Assembly (NCBI GenBank): GCA_034509735.1 | Contig: JACGWO010000005.1 | Coordinates: forward strand, 12,045,692 to 12,109,691 | Reading direction: 5' to 3' | DNA length: 64,000 nucleotides | Source: Sesamum alatum | Lineage: Eukaryota; Streptophyta; Magnoliopsida; Lamiales; Pedaliaceae | Shown here: piece by piece, positions 23,640 to 34,650 of the stretch | How the letters are laid out: every line of letters starts with the position of its first letter | Position numbering within the stretch: position 1 is the stretch's first letter | The notes under the pieces: model-generated | The model's database searches: none | Seen by the model: the letters and a program-made list of their open reading frames with translations, nothing else | Told to the model about the DNA's origin: nothing | Position numbers and translations under genes: made by a program

Positions 23640-25310
23640 AATTGAGATTTTTGAGGCGATGAATGCCAATATTATGGACTAGCTTCTGAAATATTGCAGT
23701 AAGAAGTGCTTTGGTGGACAAATCTGCTAGATTGTCACTTGAACGGACTTGTTGAACATCAATATCATCATTCTTTTGAAGATCATGACTGAAGAAGAAT
23801 TTTGGTGAAATATGTTTCCTTCGATCCCCTTTTATGTACCCTTCTTTCAATTGAGTGATGCATGCCACATAAACCTCAACCAAATACATTCTCGACTGGT
23901 CTCATGTATTGCTATAATTTCTACATGATTCGATGAGGTAGTTGTTATTGTGTGTTTCATAGATCGCCATGAAGTTTTTTACCACCAACAATTGAACAAA
24001 TAACCAGTTTGCGATCGACCATTATGAGGATCAGACAAATAGCCAGCATCTCTAAAATAGCGAAGTATATGCGTAATTCCATTCCAATGCCTTCGCGTGG
24101 GTGAAGAATTATATCTTGCTAATAAATTAATAGCAAACGTTATATCTATTCTTGTATGGTTAGCAAGATACATTAGTACTCCAATTGCACTAAGATATGG
24201 TACTTCAGGACCAAGTAGTGTTTCATCACCTTCTCGAGGTCTAAGAGGATCCTTCTTCACATCTAATGATCTTACAACCATTAGGGTGCTTAATGGATGT
24301 GATTTGTCCATATAGAATCGCTTTAACACCTCAGCGATATAAGTTTCTTGATGTATAAGGATTCCATTCTTTAAATGTTTAACTTGCAATCCAATACAAT
24401 ATTATGTTCTTCCTAAATCTTTCATCTCAAATTCTTTCTTTAAGCAGTTTATAGCCTTTGGAAGCTCTTCTGGAGTTCCAATAATGTTTAAGTCATCAAC
24501 ATAAACTGCAATTATAATGAATTCATTTTCATATCTTCTATGAAAATACATGGACAAATGAGATCATTTTTTTTATATCCTTCTTTCAACAAATGATCAC
24601 TATGACGATTATACCACATTCATCCAGATTGCTTCAACCCATACAGGGACTTATTTAATTTAATAGAATAATATTCTCGAGAACTTAAATAGTATGCTTC
24701 GGACAAATAAAATCCTTCAAGGAGTTTCATATAGATATCTTTATCAAGTAAGCCATATAGATAGGTTGTAACGACATCCAGTAGACGCAAATTGAGTCAT
24801 TCTTTTACTGCCAGACTAATTAAGTACCGAAAAGTTGCATCCACCACAGGCCAGTAAGTCTCTTAATAGTCAATACCGGGTCTTTGTAAAAACCTTTGAG
24901 CAACAAGTCTTGCTTTATATCTGACAATTTCACCTTGCTCATTTCATTTTCGCACAAATACCCATTTGTGTCTCATTGGTTTTACATCTTCATGTGTATA
25001 GACTACAAGTTCAAAAATCTTTCGTTGTGCAAGCGAGTTTAATTCTTCCTCAATTACGTCTTTCCATTTTGGCCAATCATTTCTTTGTCCGCATTCCTAA
25101 ATTGACTTTGGTTCATGATCCTCATTATCATTTATTACAACGCTACATTATATGCAAAAATATCATCGACGATGACTTCATTTCGGTTCCAACATATTCC
25201 ATTCAGAACATAATTTATAGAGATCTCTTCATTTTCATGAATTTCAAGCACCTGAGTTCTTCTGGAACATACATATTAATTACACTTGAAGACTCTTCGG
25301 GAGTTATATC
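23640..25310 (-). pseudogene. pol: Ale/Retrofit-like copia pol pseudogene (RT, RNase H)
   Basis: On the minus strand, RT motifs appear in order. A RHKWVF segment is near 24960, RYKARLVAQ near 24910, KSLYGLKQSG near 24640, catalytic YVDD at 24492-24503, then PEVPYLSAIGVLMYLANHTR.DI near 24180 and PTRRHWNGI near 24090. The end reads FFSHDLQKNDDIDVQQVRSSDNLADLSTKAL near 23700. These are typical of Ale/Retrofit copia elements. Several stops and frameshifts interrupt it, so it is a pseudogene. Upstream (5') sequence is cut off at 25310 by the insertion of element D. Confidence 0.88.
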
Positions 25311-27501
25311 TGAAGGAAAGCGAATCGGCACAGGAACGCGGCGGAAGCGCGGTGGAGATAAAATGTGGAAAATAATAGAATTTAAATCACGTTCAAGGGG
25401 TGTACCCTTGAACGTTCCCGGGCTATCGGTGTATAAACGCAGAATACAAGCATATAAAATAAACAAGCGTTCATGGCTATAAAATAAAGAAGAACCCGAT
25501 AGCATAAATGTAAATCGGAATACCTTTCTCTATTTTTGTATTTCGATGGGCTACACGTGTTGATTCCTCCCAACGTTCGTCCACGCAAGGTCCCAACGTA
25601 GAGACCCTCTAACGTAATCCACACCACAATGGGAGAAATGTCATTTTTCTTGCTAGAGAGAAACGGATCTAGAGGATGAAATCGAAGAAGGGATCACACT
25701 ATCAAATTAGTGTTCCTTCTTGATCTTACTTTGTTCTTCAATTGATGCTAGATCAATGATCAATGGAGCAACAAAGAGGATTTAGAGAGTAGAGAGAGAG
25801 GGTGTAGAGAGTGTTCATCTTTTTCCTAGAAAAAGATGAATAATAAAATCTCTTGTCTTTGATGATAGTATATACACATACATATACTTTATTAATGTGA
25901 TTATTGGAATTTGTCTAGGTTCATCCAAGGATGTCTAGATACATTCCGATACATCCTCATTAATCATCAATCAAGCCTACCATTTCATAAGGTATGATTT
26001 AATCATACCAAGTGAAAGAGGCTTAATTGCAATTGATTTGTCTCTTTCCAAAAGAGACAAGTCAACTTGTCATCAAAGGCTTTAATGGCCAATTTTAGTA
26101 CTTCCAAAAGAAGTAATTTTTTGGCCATCTCATTTTAAAAGAAGTCCAACTTATTCTAATTCCAAAAGTGGAATTAACACCTCTCTTGGGCCAAGATGTA
26201 ATGGACCGGATTTTATTGTAATCCAATTACAATAAGCCCAAGAATTAAATCCTATTTAATTCATGATCTAATTAAATAATTCTCCCTGATATTTTAATCC
26301 AATTAAAAAATCCAAGTTTCGATTCTCTACTTAATCGATAAATTCCATTTACCGATAAAACGAGGGTCCGATACAATATCTGCCTGTCATCTAATGGACA
26401 ATCCCATAAGTAATCCAATTACTTATCATCCTCTGAAATTGACTCCAAGTAAATTCCTTCACCTCCTCTGTGATTTGTGTGTGACCCTTCGGTTCACCAT
26501 CAGTTGGACTTGGGCTCGTGTCCAACAGGACCCCATCACCATAGGTGGCCTTCTAGCAATAATCCATGACACTAAAGACTAGGTGAATGTTGGCGTGAAC
26601 ATTTAGGCGCCGATTCCGTACAGGTATGGTCCTATTGTCGACCGTCTCCCGGCCTTAGTCTAGGGTATGGAATTGGGCGTCGGTTCCCATCCTTGACTAG
26701 GCAACTATACTTCATACCCAAGATGTGTTTACTCTATCGATCCACATAGGAAATCCTTTCCTACTCAATCGATTGCTATAGCCATAGACTTTCAAAGTCT
26801 AAATCATCTCAGAGCGCATTGGAGATATCACCGTCATATACTGACAGGGGACAAATCCTATCTTGGAATCCACCGTCCTCCCTACATATTCCAACTGCAC
26901 GGGACAAGGCTTATAATGACCATCTTACAGAATGATCACCTCTCGCCAGATCCAAGATATAGTCTTCGCATGCACGTGACTGTCATGATTCCTCAAGTCC
27001 GAGGACAATCCCATACTATTGGAACTGGGAATTCCAGTCATACCGACCAAGCCTCCAAGGCTTCCATATGATAATTCCCACGAGTCAGTACAGTCAGTCA
27101 ACCACCTTAACAACTAACCTACTAAATCTGCATAGACGACCTTCGTCTCTCGCTGATGAAACTCGGCACCACCCAGTGAATACAATACTTAGTGCAAGTC
27201 TCAATAGGACACTCGATGCTCAGTCTCGAGGTCTTCGACTTGGAACGTTTCAGACCAACCCTCAAAAGTTGATTTTATAGCCGCCATCCAATGTGCAGCC
27301 CAACTACATGGGTTATCAAATTGGTCTGTGGGCACTTTTGTGACATTGAAACGCCGTTTAACGTTAGTAGTAAGCACAACAAACACAATGCCAGTGATGA
27401 ATACTTACTCTATTCATCAGGATAATATTGTATTGATAAAGATTGACGAATAGTTCCCAAAACCACCAATCCAATTGGCTTTCTGGTCACCTATTCTAAC
27501 A
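25311..27501 (-). repeat. 3' LTR of element D
   Basis: 2191 bp, from TGAAGGAAAG to ATTCTAACA on the plus strand. It is close to the A LTR and to the P LTR in reverse orientation, with the shared TTAATGTGATTATTGGAAT block near 25890. No TATA box of the B type is seen. Confidence 0.85.
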
Positions 27502-27516
27502 ATCTCCCACTTGACC
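27502..27516 (-). promoter_or_regulatory. Polypurine tract, element D
   Basis: Element-strand GGTCAAGTGGGAGAT directly before the LTR, identical to that of B and C. Confidence 0.82.
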
Positions 27517-27752
27517 TCAAAGCCAATTATCCATGTCTCTCAAAACCTTCTGAGAATGAGTAATCTGCGATACCGACTCAGTCTCACAGGTCTACTTTAT
27601 TATTTTGCCGAGGCGATATGCTCCAACCGTATTTCGCCTCTTCCCACCATCGCTACCTATAGATGGTGGTTGTCTAAGAATTTTCCGTGGATCTTGTGAT
27701 GAGATCTCGGGCCCAAAAGGCTTTAGCCATAGCCCAGTTGTCAACCTCCAAG

Positions 27753-27757
27753 GCAAC
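27753..27757. repeat. Target site duplication of E, left copy
   Basis: GCAAC precedes the first LTR of E and is repeated exactly at 34646-34650. Confidence 0.9.
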
Positions 27758-28295
27758 TATTAAATATCATCCATATTTAAAGAGTTTGATGTCTCCCAAA
27801 CTTGTGGTTAGGGAAGACTCCTCTTGTGTGAAGAGTCTGTAGTCCCCTACAGTTTGTATTAGGGTTGGACTCCTCTCGTACACACCTATAAATAGGGTGG
27901 TTCTATGGAATGAAAAATACAATACTATTCGACGTACACTCTCCCAAAGCCTCTCGCCAAATACTCTCTCTGTTCTCTCTTGGAGTATCACCACAAGTCT
28001 CCGGGGGTTTAAGGCGTGTAAACTCTAGTGGATAGTTCTGGTAGCGATCTACGTGGAGCGAGAGAAGGGCGATCGTGACAAGGCCGAGAAGGTTCGTGCT
28101 AGGAGACACGTGGATTCGTAGGGCGTGCTTGCAGACCCAAGAGATCGTAGGAAGCTTGTAGACGAGCCACAAAGATCCGAGTGTCAAAGTTTAATTCCGC
28201 TGCGTGTTGAAATATCATAACATTGAGGTAATCACCGGAACTGATTATGTGCAATATGTGTTAATGTGCTTCACATATATGCAATATTTCCTACA
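27758..28295 (+). repeat. 5' LTR of element E
   Basis: 538 bp, starting TATTAAATATC and ending TTTCCTACA. The start is TA rather than the usual TG, and the partner LTR shares this. Confidence 0.92.
27887..27894 (+). promoter_or_regulatory. TATA box of E 5' LTR
   Basis: TATAAATA in the context CACACCTATAAATAGGG. The same box is at 34238-34245 in the 3' LTR. Probable Pol II promoter of the element. Confidence 0.7.
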
Positions 28296-28296
28296 G

Positions 28297-28308
28297 TGGT
28301 ATCAGAGC
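28297..28308 (+). promoter_or_regulatory. Primer-binding site, element E
   Basis: TGGTATCAGAGC, the copia initiator tRNA-Met primer site, lies one base after the 5' LTR. Confidence 0.93.
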
Positions 28309-28898
28309 TGCTACGGCTTAGTCTCGCTTGATTTGCCTGATCAATCGCGAAAGTCTTTTGTATGCTTGTATTTTTGAAAAAAAAAAATTCGTTTTTACCA
28401 TGAAAGCATGAGTTTTTTCGTTGATTTTTTCACCATATGTAGATCTATTTGTGGAGATCATATAGTTAAAATTTGGTGAAAATCAGATGGGTGGTTTGTG
28501 AGAAAAAATCAAACCCTAGTTTCTGAAAATCGTTTTCTTTGAAAAAAAACTGATCTGAATCTGTTGTTTTTTCCTAATTATTTTTATGCTATATTGTGGA
28601 GCATGAAAAGAGGTTCGAAACGGCATTTGAATCATCGAAAACGGATTTAAAATGAGTTAGATATGAATTTTTTGAAGTTTTCGCCGGAAAATACGTTGTC
28701 GCCGGAAATTGGCCGGCGGAGTCGCCGGAAACGCGTCGCCGGCCCCGGAGACGTGCTGACTGGTTGCTGATGTTGCGCCAATTGGGTGCGGGTCCCATGA
28801 TGGCTGACTAGGCGCAAATTGGGCGCTGATTCGGCACCAACTAGGCGTTGACTTGGCGCCAACTGGGTGTAGAGTTTAATGCCTCTTGGTTGGCTTGT

Positions 28899-28928
28899 GA
28901 GCCGAGCCGAGCCGAGCCGAGCCGAGCC
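28899..28928. repeat. (GAGCC)6 microsatellite
   Basis: Six perfect copies of the pentamer GAGCC inside the leader of element E. Confidence 0.9.
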
Positions 28929-30877
28929 TGTTGTTCATGGCTAGCTTATGGCTGGCTCGCTGCTAAGGCTTTGTTTGGCTGCGGTTTTTTTCCAGTTTTT
29001 TTTAAAAATCCGTTTTCTCAATAAAAAACATATATATATATATATATATTGAAAATTTATATTTGATGGGGCGACCTTTTCGGGTTGTTTTATTTTATTT
29101 TTTTTTCTAAGTCTAAATATTTATATTTTCTCCTTTTTTTTGTGTTGTAGAAAATTGGAGCATGGCTTAGAAAATAATGTGTATTTATTTATTGCAATAT
29201 TTGTGATTGCAATTTATGACATGTTGATTATTTATTATTGCAATATTTTTGTGATTGCAATTTATGCAATATTTTTGTGATTGCAATTTATGCTAGCATA
29301 TTTTTGTGATTCAAATATGCTAATAAGTGCTCCTATTACATGAATGCATGCCTAGATAATTGCGTAATAGTATATTTTTATTGCATTCTTATTGAATATG
29401 TGCAATATGATTTTGTGCTATGAATATATCGACATTAACATTTGGGTGCTCATGCATTATGTGAGTATTTTTATTATTTGTCGAGATAATTTGTGATATG
29501 GTGGTAATTACTGCGGTATCCCCAATTTTTCTAGATTGATGTAGTAGGCCTTGGATGTGATTTTTTTTAGCATAATGTAGTAGGCGTTACATCAATGTAA
29601 TTTCATTTTTTTTGAAAAATGTATTTTTAGGCCGTTTTTTGGAGGCCATGTAATTTTTTGTGGGGATATGTTTCGCTATTTACCACCATAGGGCCAAATT
29701 ATCTCAACATGATGCACCAAATGTTAGTGTAGCCCATGCGGGGCTATTTATTATTTTGTTTTATTCATATCGCTTATGACATGCACGTAGAATTTTTTTT
29801 GGACATAGAGTTATTTTATTCGTGATCAGTAAATAGTTTATTATGACTTTTTACTCAGTGGGAGATGATTACTAGCCATGTGGCAAAATTTTCGATTCTA
29901 CTGGTATAAAGAAATAATAAATAATTTACTTGGATCTAGAATAGAATATCAGTACTATATTTTTTGCGCACACCTAGAGATCTTAGATTAACTCACCATT
30001 TTTCTGAGTCTATTAAATGTTGAGATGGATAATTGTCTAATACTGTCGCGACTTAGACGCTGACAATTAATGGTGGATCAAGAAAATATTTGCGCTTTTA
30101 TTGGTTAAGCTGCAAACTAAAGAATCTCATTGGAGAGTTGTCAAGCTCTATTCTTGAATATGAGCTCACTCATCCTTAAGTTGCTAATTGAGTTGACTTA
30201 TGGATATTTATGTGTTCAACCAAAATCGCCAAACTTGAGGTTTGATTTTTTTTCGGTTGAAACACAAAAGAGATGCACTTGTTACTCATGTTGAACCAAC
30301 TAAAGTGTTGTTGGATCAAACAAAGAGTAGCACGATAAGTGCAAGATTGAAAACTTGATCCACGAGGTGATAATTGTATCATTTTTTTCTAAAGCAAGTG
30401 ACACCAACAATTGTCATAGTGCTATGGGAAATTAGTTACTCCACTCGTAATTGAACCGAGAGGAAGTTTAACTAAATAAATGCTCTCTCATTAAGTTTGT
30501 CAGGATCTCCAATTCTCTCCTTAGATGGATGGTAGATATGGCAAGACCTAGCACATATAATTCGAGATTGAGCAAAATGACTATTATCGGTATTGTGGCA
30601 TAGCGCACAAGAGGAGGCATGCTGGAAGTGCCACCCCACACTCATTTATTGATATGAGTTGTACTCTTCAAGAGTTATATAAAAAGCAATGGAGCTACTC
30701 TAAAGAGTTGTGCAAAAGGCACTAGTTATCCGATATAGTCTAATCGTGTTAAGAGCACTCTTAGGACATTTGTTGTGTGTTGTGACTTATCCATCTTAAG
30801 ATGCATTTTTTTACTATCATTTACATTTCTTCTTTCACTTCTTGTGTCATGGCATATGAGATTTTGAGAATGACCAT

Positions 30878-31112
30878 GTTAGCTAGAACAAACTATTTGG
30901 TTAACTCGCTAAAGTCGACCTCCCGGAGGAAGATTGTGTTAGCTAGAGGAGGCCACTTGGTTCATTCGCTAAAGGTTATTCTTCCTTGAGATTGACCATG
31001 TTAGCTAGAAAAAACCACCTGGTTCACTCGCTAAAATCAACCTCCCCGAGGAAGATTATGTTAGCTAGAAGAGGCCACTTGGTTCACTCGCTAAAAGGTT
31101 ACTCTTGATTGA
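30878..31112. repeat. Four-copy tandem repeat inside element E
   Basis: Units start at 30878, 30938, 31000 and 31060, and each begins GTTAGCTAGA and carries CTCGCTAAA or TTCGCTAAA about 30 bases on. Units 1 and 3 resemble each other (CCTCCC.GAGGAAGATT tail), as do 2 and 4 (AGGTTA.TCTT tail), so this is a twofold repeat of a dimer of about 122 bp. TTAGC and GCTAA in each unit can pair as a hairpin. Confidence 0.85.
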
Positions 31113-34098
31113 AAATTTTTTCAAGCGAAAAGAGTTCGCTGGAAAAAAAAGGAAGGTTTTATCAAACCACTAAAACTTGTCCAATAAATGAATGCGGACT
31201 TATGAGTATGAGGCATGAAATGATGCAATAGTATTTCTCACGCTATTGATCAGTGCACCTTTCTCACTAGTTGAAAAGCGCTATTTTCAGCGATTTTTGA
31301 CAAGGGTAGAGAATTAAAGGATGTGAATATCATGGTTCCATGTACTGATAAGGAGCGAAAGTACCATGTCTGATTATGTTGGACAAATACTGAGGAATAT
31401 AAAACTGCAAACGAATCAGGATTCTAATCTCTTAGCAGGCTGCACGAGCTTGCAAAAGGAAAAGAATCTAACATTTCTAGAAATGTCTAGAATTTAAATG
31501 GCGCAAGACCATTTTGCATTTCACTTGGGTAGATGCAATTTTCGAATGCAGCCTACAACATGATAAAGTGCCTCTACGAAGTTCTCCAACTCTTGTTAAT
31601 ATGGTAGCAAGCATATGGCATGTACCTACCGAATTGGCAAGATATGAACAAAGGGTTCATGGAAAAATTAGTCGCGCAATATAGATCCCTTTAGAAGGGA
31701 CCTTTTTGAGATCAGTGAGGTCAATAAAGTCTTAACTATGAGAGTGAAAGATTCTTAAGAGAGGCGCTCATTTCTCTGCAATGATGATGTTTTATTCATC
31801 TTTAGTTGCAAGAAATAATCGAAGCGACTCAAAAGTCAGTGGGAACGTCTGACTAGAGAAAGGATTCTCAAATTCCACAAATAAGGAGTGAACATTAATA
31901 ATGTTCCCCCTCGTCTATATGAGACTGAATGGGTATCCTCCACAAGTATTTGATGGATATTGATGAGTCAAGAATTGACTTCACATAACACTTCTGGTGG
32001 ACAAGTGCTTAAAATTGATAAGCCTAATGACTAAGAACAAGGTTGATCTTCTATCTATGTGCAAGATCATTTTGAAACATGTGGTTTCTAAAAGGTCAAG
32101 TGCAAAGTAGATACGTATAAAGGTCAACTGACGGCGAAATATTTACGCCCACTGAGGGGTGTAGTTTTGAGACATTCTCCTTGATGGTGAGATTTGTCTG
32201 AACTCGCCATAGCCTCTATCGCCACTTTCACCTAGGTGTTCCCAGCTGATGATAGTTGACATATCCAATTAAGTAGTGGACATGATGATCATGTGGATCT
32301 TCTAGTTAATTCTAGTTGTGGGGCAAGCGCAAGTTTGGTGCTTGCAAGCTCCATTTATAACTTGAATTATTGCCCATGTAGTGATAATATCGATTCCATC
32401 GAGCTATCATTTGATAGGCTTAACGATGATCGAGATGACCACCAGATATGTCAAAATTGTGAGAGAATTAGCTCTCATCCGATGCGGGCGAATAAGTTTG
32501 ATGGCTAGAAGTGATGTGGAGATATCGCCAAATAGAGTGGCAGTCTTTCGCATGGACATGGAGCAAGTATGATGCATACTTAGTGTTCAGACACTAAAGT
32601 TGTATACATATCGTACTATCCTAATTGATACTCCATAACCACAGTGTTCTTAGTTAAGGGAGATGCCTTAAATTGAAAGAAGAAAAGAAATGATGTGTTC
32701 GTGGGCGCTGTAGAATGATTGATGCGCAATATGTGCGCACAACTAGTCCTGTGCTCAATAATTAGAATGGTGAGTAGATATCAAAGTGATCCTTGATGCA
32801 CATATCGTGATGCAACAAAGTGATCTATGAAAGTAATCTAAGATCAGACTAAAAACTATCTGGTCATGATACATATGTAATGCACATAGCGAAACTCTGT
32901 ATACATTTGGGCGCCAAGTATTGTTGGAGGACCTAGTATACAGATGCCAGATATTATTGATGCGCATAATCAATTGTTCTCCAACATGTTCTACGAGCGA
33001 TATGAGCGCTCATCCCTTTTACCAAGCCTTGGTATTGATGAAGGCATGTTAGTGGTAAAGGATCATGTAGAACTTGATTCTTATGACTTGTGAGAACATA
33101 AGATTGGTACTGAATTATGAAATGTCACTAGGCCCTGATTGGCCCTCTCACACGGGTAATCGCCCTGGCGCTGCGATAGCGAGCAGGATGAGACTTGAAA
33201 GATCATCTCGCACTAGTGAGTCATGCGAATGATCACCTTCGCACTTGAGAAGTGGGGAAGGACAATGTATAATGAATAGTCGCCTTGGCTAGAGAAGCTA
33301 AGATGAGATCACATATTTGATCGATTATGAAGTATGTCCGAACTTCATAAAAGGCCTATTATTGAGCTGAACGTGCGAACTACTAGAGGGCATTAAGAGA
33401 GTGACTGTCTTGTAGTGCGCAAGTTAGGCGCTTGGATAGCGACTGGACTTAGGTTCATATGATGTTGAGAGCTGTGACATGCCCAAGTTGAGTGGGAGCT
33501 CCATCATAGCATGTGATCATACTACATGTGCGTTAAGACGACCTACAATGGGGAGTGACTGAATAGGTCCCTGCTTCGTCACTGTGTGAGCCCATACAAT
33601 CCCTTGTACCCTTTGGGACTCAGGACCATGTCATGAGGCGTAAGCTTGATGATGCTACTTTAGCATGCTTTCCAATGGCCACGAGTGATGCGGTCTGTCG
33701 GAGCATGTCCAGGAAAGCTGTCAAGGCCAAACTGATTGATGTGAGAGGCCGAGGAAGAACCAAGTTGGTGACGCACTTATGTTCTATTGTTCATAGCCCG
33801 GGCGACTTAGTCGGAATATGTCTGACTAGTCATGAACGTAGAAGCATATCTGAGAGGGTCAAGCATGCTCTATTTGTTGAGGGATCTAGAGATGCTTGAT
33901 CAAGTGTGTCCACGAGGTTTGGGGTACACAGCGAGTTTTTTTTGGAGTTGATGAGTTATGTTAGTATTGGTGATGACTTAATATAACTCTCCTCATGTTT
34001 TTCTCTTTTCTCGCTTGGTCGCACGCCTTACTCCCTGTATGAAAGAGGGGATGGGAGATGAGATATTTTGGATTGGAGAGGCTATGTCAAATATGTAT

Positions 34099-34108
34099 GA
34101 GTGGGAGA
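34099..34108 (+). promoter_or_regulatory. Polypurine tract, element E
   Basis: GAGTGGGAGA ends directly before the TATTAAAT start of the 3' LTR. Confidence 0.75.
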
Positions 34109-34645
34109 TATTAAATATCATCCATATTTAAAGAGTTTGATGTCTCCCAAACTTGTGGTTAGGGAAGACTCCTCTTGTGTGAAGAGTCTGTAGTCCCCTA
34201 CAGTTTGTATTAGGGTTGGACTCCTCTCGTGCACACCTATAAATAGGGTGGTTCTATGGAATGAAAAATACAATACTATTCGACGTACACTCTCCCAAAG
34301 CCTCTCGCCAAATACTCTCTCTGTTCTCTCTTGGAGTATCACCACAAGTCTCCGGGGGTTTAAGGCGTGTAAACTCTAGTGGATAGCTCTGGTAGCGATC
34401 TACGTGGAGCGAGAGAAGGGCGATCGTGACAAGGCCGAGAAGGTTCGTGCTAGGAGACACGTGGATTCGTAGGGCGTGCTTGCAGACCCAAGAGATCGTA
34501 GGAAGCTTGTAGACGAGCCACAAAGATCCGAGTGTCAAAGTTAATTCCGCTGCGTGTTGAAATATCATACCATTGAGGTAATCACCGGAACTGATTATGT
34601 GCAATATGTGTTAATGTGCTTCACATATATGCAATATTTCCTACA
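34109..34645 (+). repeat. 3' LTR of element E
   Basis: 537 bp, nearly identical to 27758-28295. Differences are A to G and T to C substitutions, one missing T in a T run, and an A to C substitution near the end. Confidence 0.92.
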
Positions 34646-34650
34646 GCAAC
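34646..34650. repeat. Target site duplication of E, right copy
   Basis: GCAAC, identical to 27753-27757. Confidence 0.9.

Larger units (their letters stand above)
25311..27757 (-). mobile_element. Ty1/copia element D, 3' part, left of insertion E
   Basis: Minus-strand member of the A subfamily: 3' LTR 25311-27501, polypurine tract, then about 240 bp of internal sequence interrupted by element E. The internal region resumes at 34651. Inserted into the Ale-like pol pseudogene. Confidence 0.85.
28296..34108 (+). other. Internal region of element E, no clear genes
   Basis: It begins with AT-rich leader, then CGCCGG-rich sequence (28680-28750), degenerate repeats of a GGCGCCAACTGGGTG-like word (28771-28870), a (GAGCC)6 run, a (TA)n run at 29029-29050 and ATTGCAATATTTTTGTG repeats at about 29195-29320. 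The rest has no long frame. The longest, at 33633-33899 (88 codons), has no recognised similarity. Confidence 0.6.
27758..34645 (+). mobile_element. LTR retrotransposon E, non-autonomous (LARD-like)
   Basis: 6.9 kb, plus strand: LTRs of 538 and 537 bp, a tRNA-Met primer site, a purine-rich tract before the 3' LTR and an exact GCAAC duplication. I compared the LTRs base by base and saw three substitutions and one single-base length difference, so the insertion is recent. The 5.8-kb interior has no recognisable gag or pol frame. Scattered stretches near 32100-32350 are weakly reminiscent of copia RT, but too weak to rely on. Movement would need enzymes from another copia element. It is inserted in D. 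Confidence 0.92.

Noticed and set aside
30878..31112. CRISPR-like spaced repeat
   Set aside because: Plant nuclear context, only four degenerate units without unique spacers. It is a dimeric tandem repeat inside a retrotransposon.
32100..32350. Reverse transcriptase in element E
   Set aside because: Only faint, frame-broken resemblance to copia RT by eye. No catalytic motif can be placed.
33633..33899. 88-codon frame near the 3' end of element E as a gene
   Set aside because: No domain or homology recognised, and the rest of the interior is non-coding. The length is compatible with chance.
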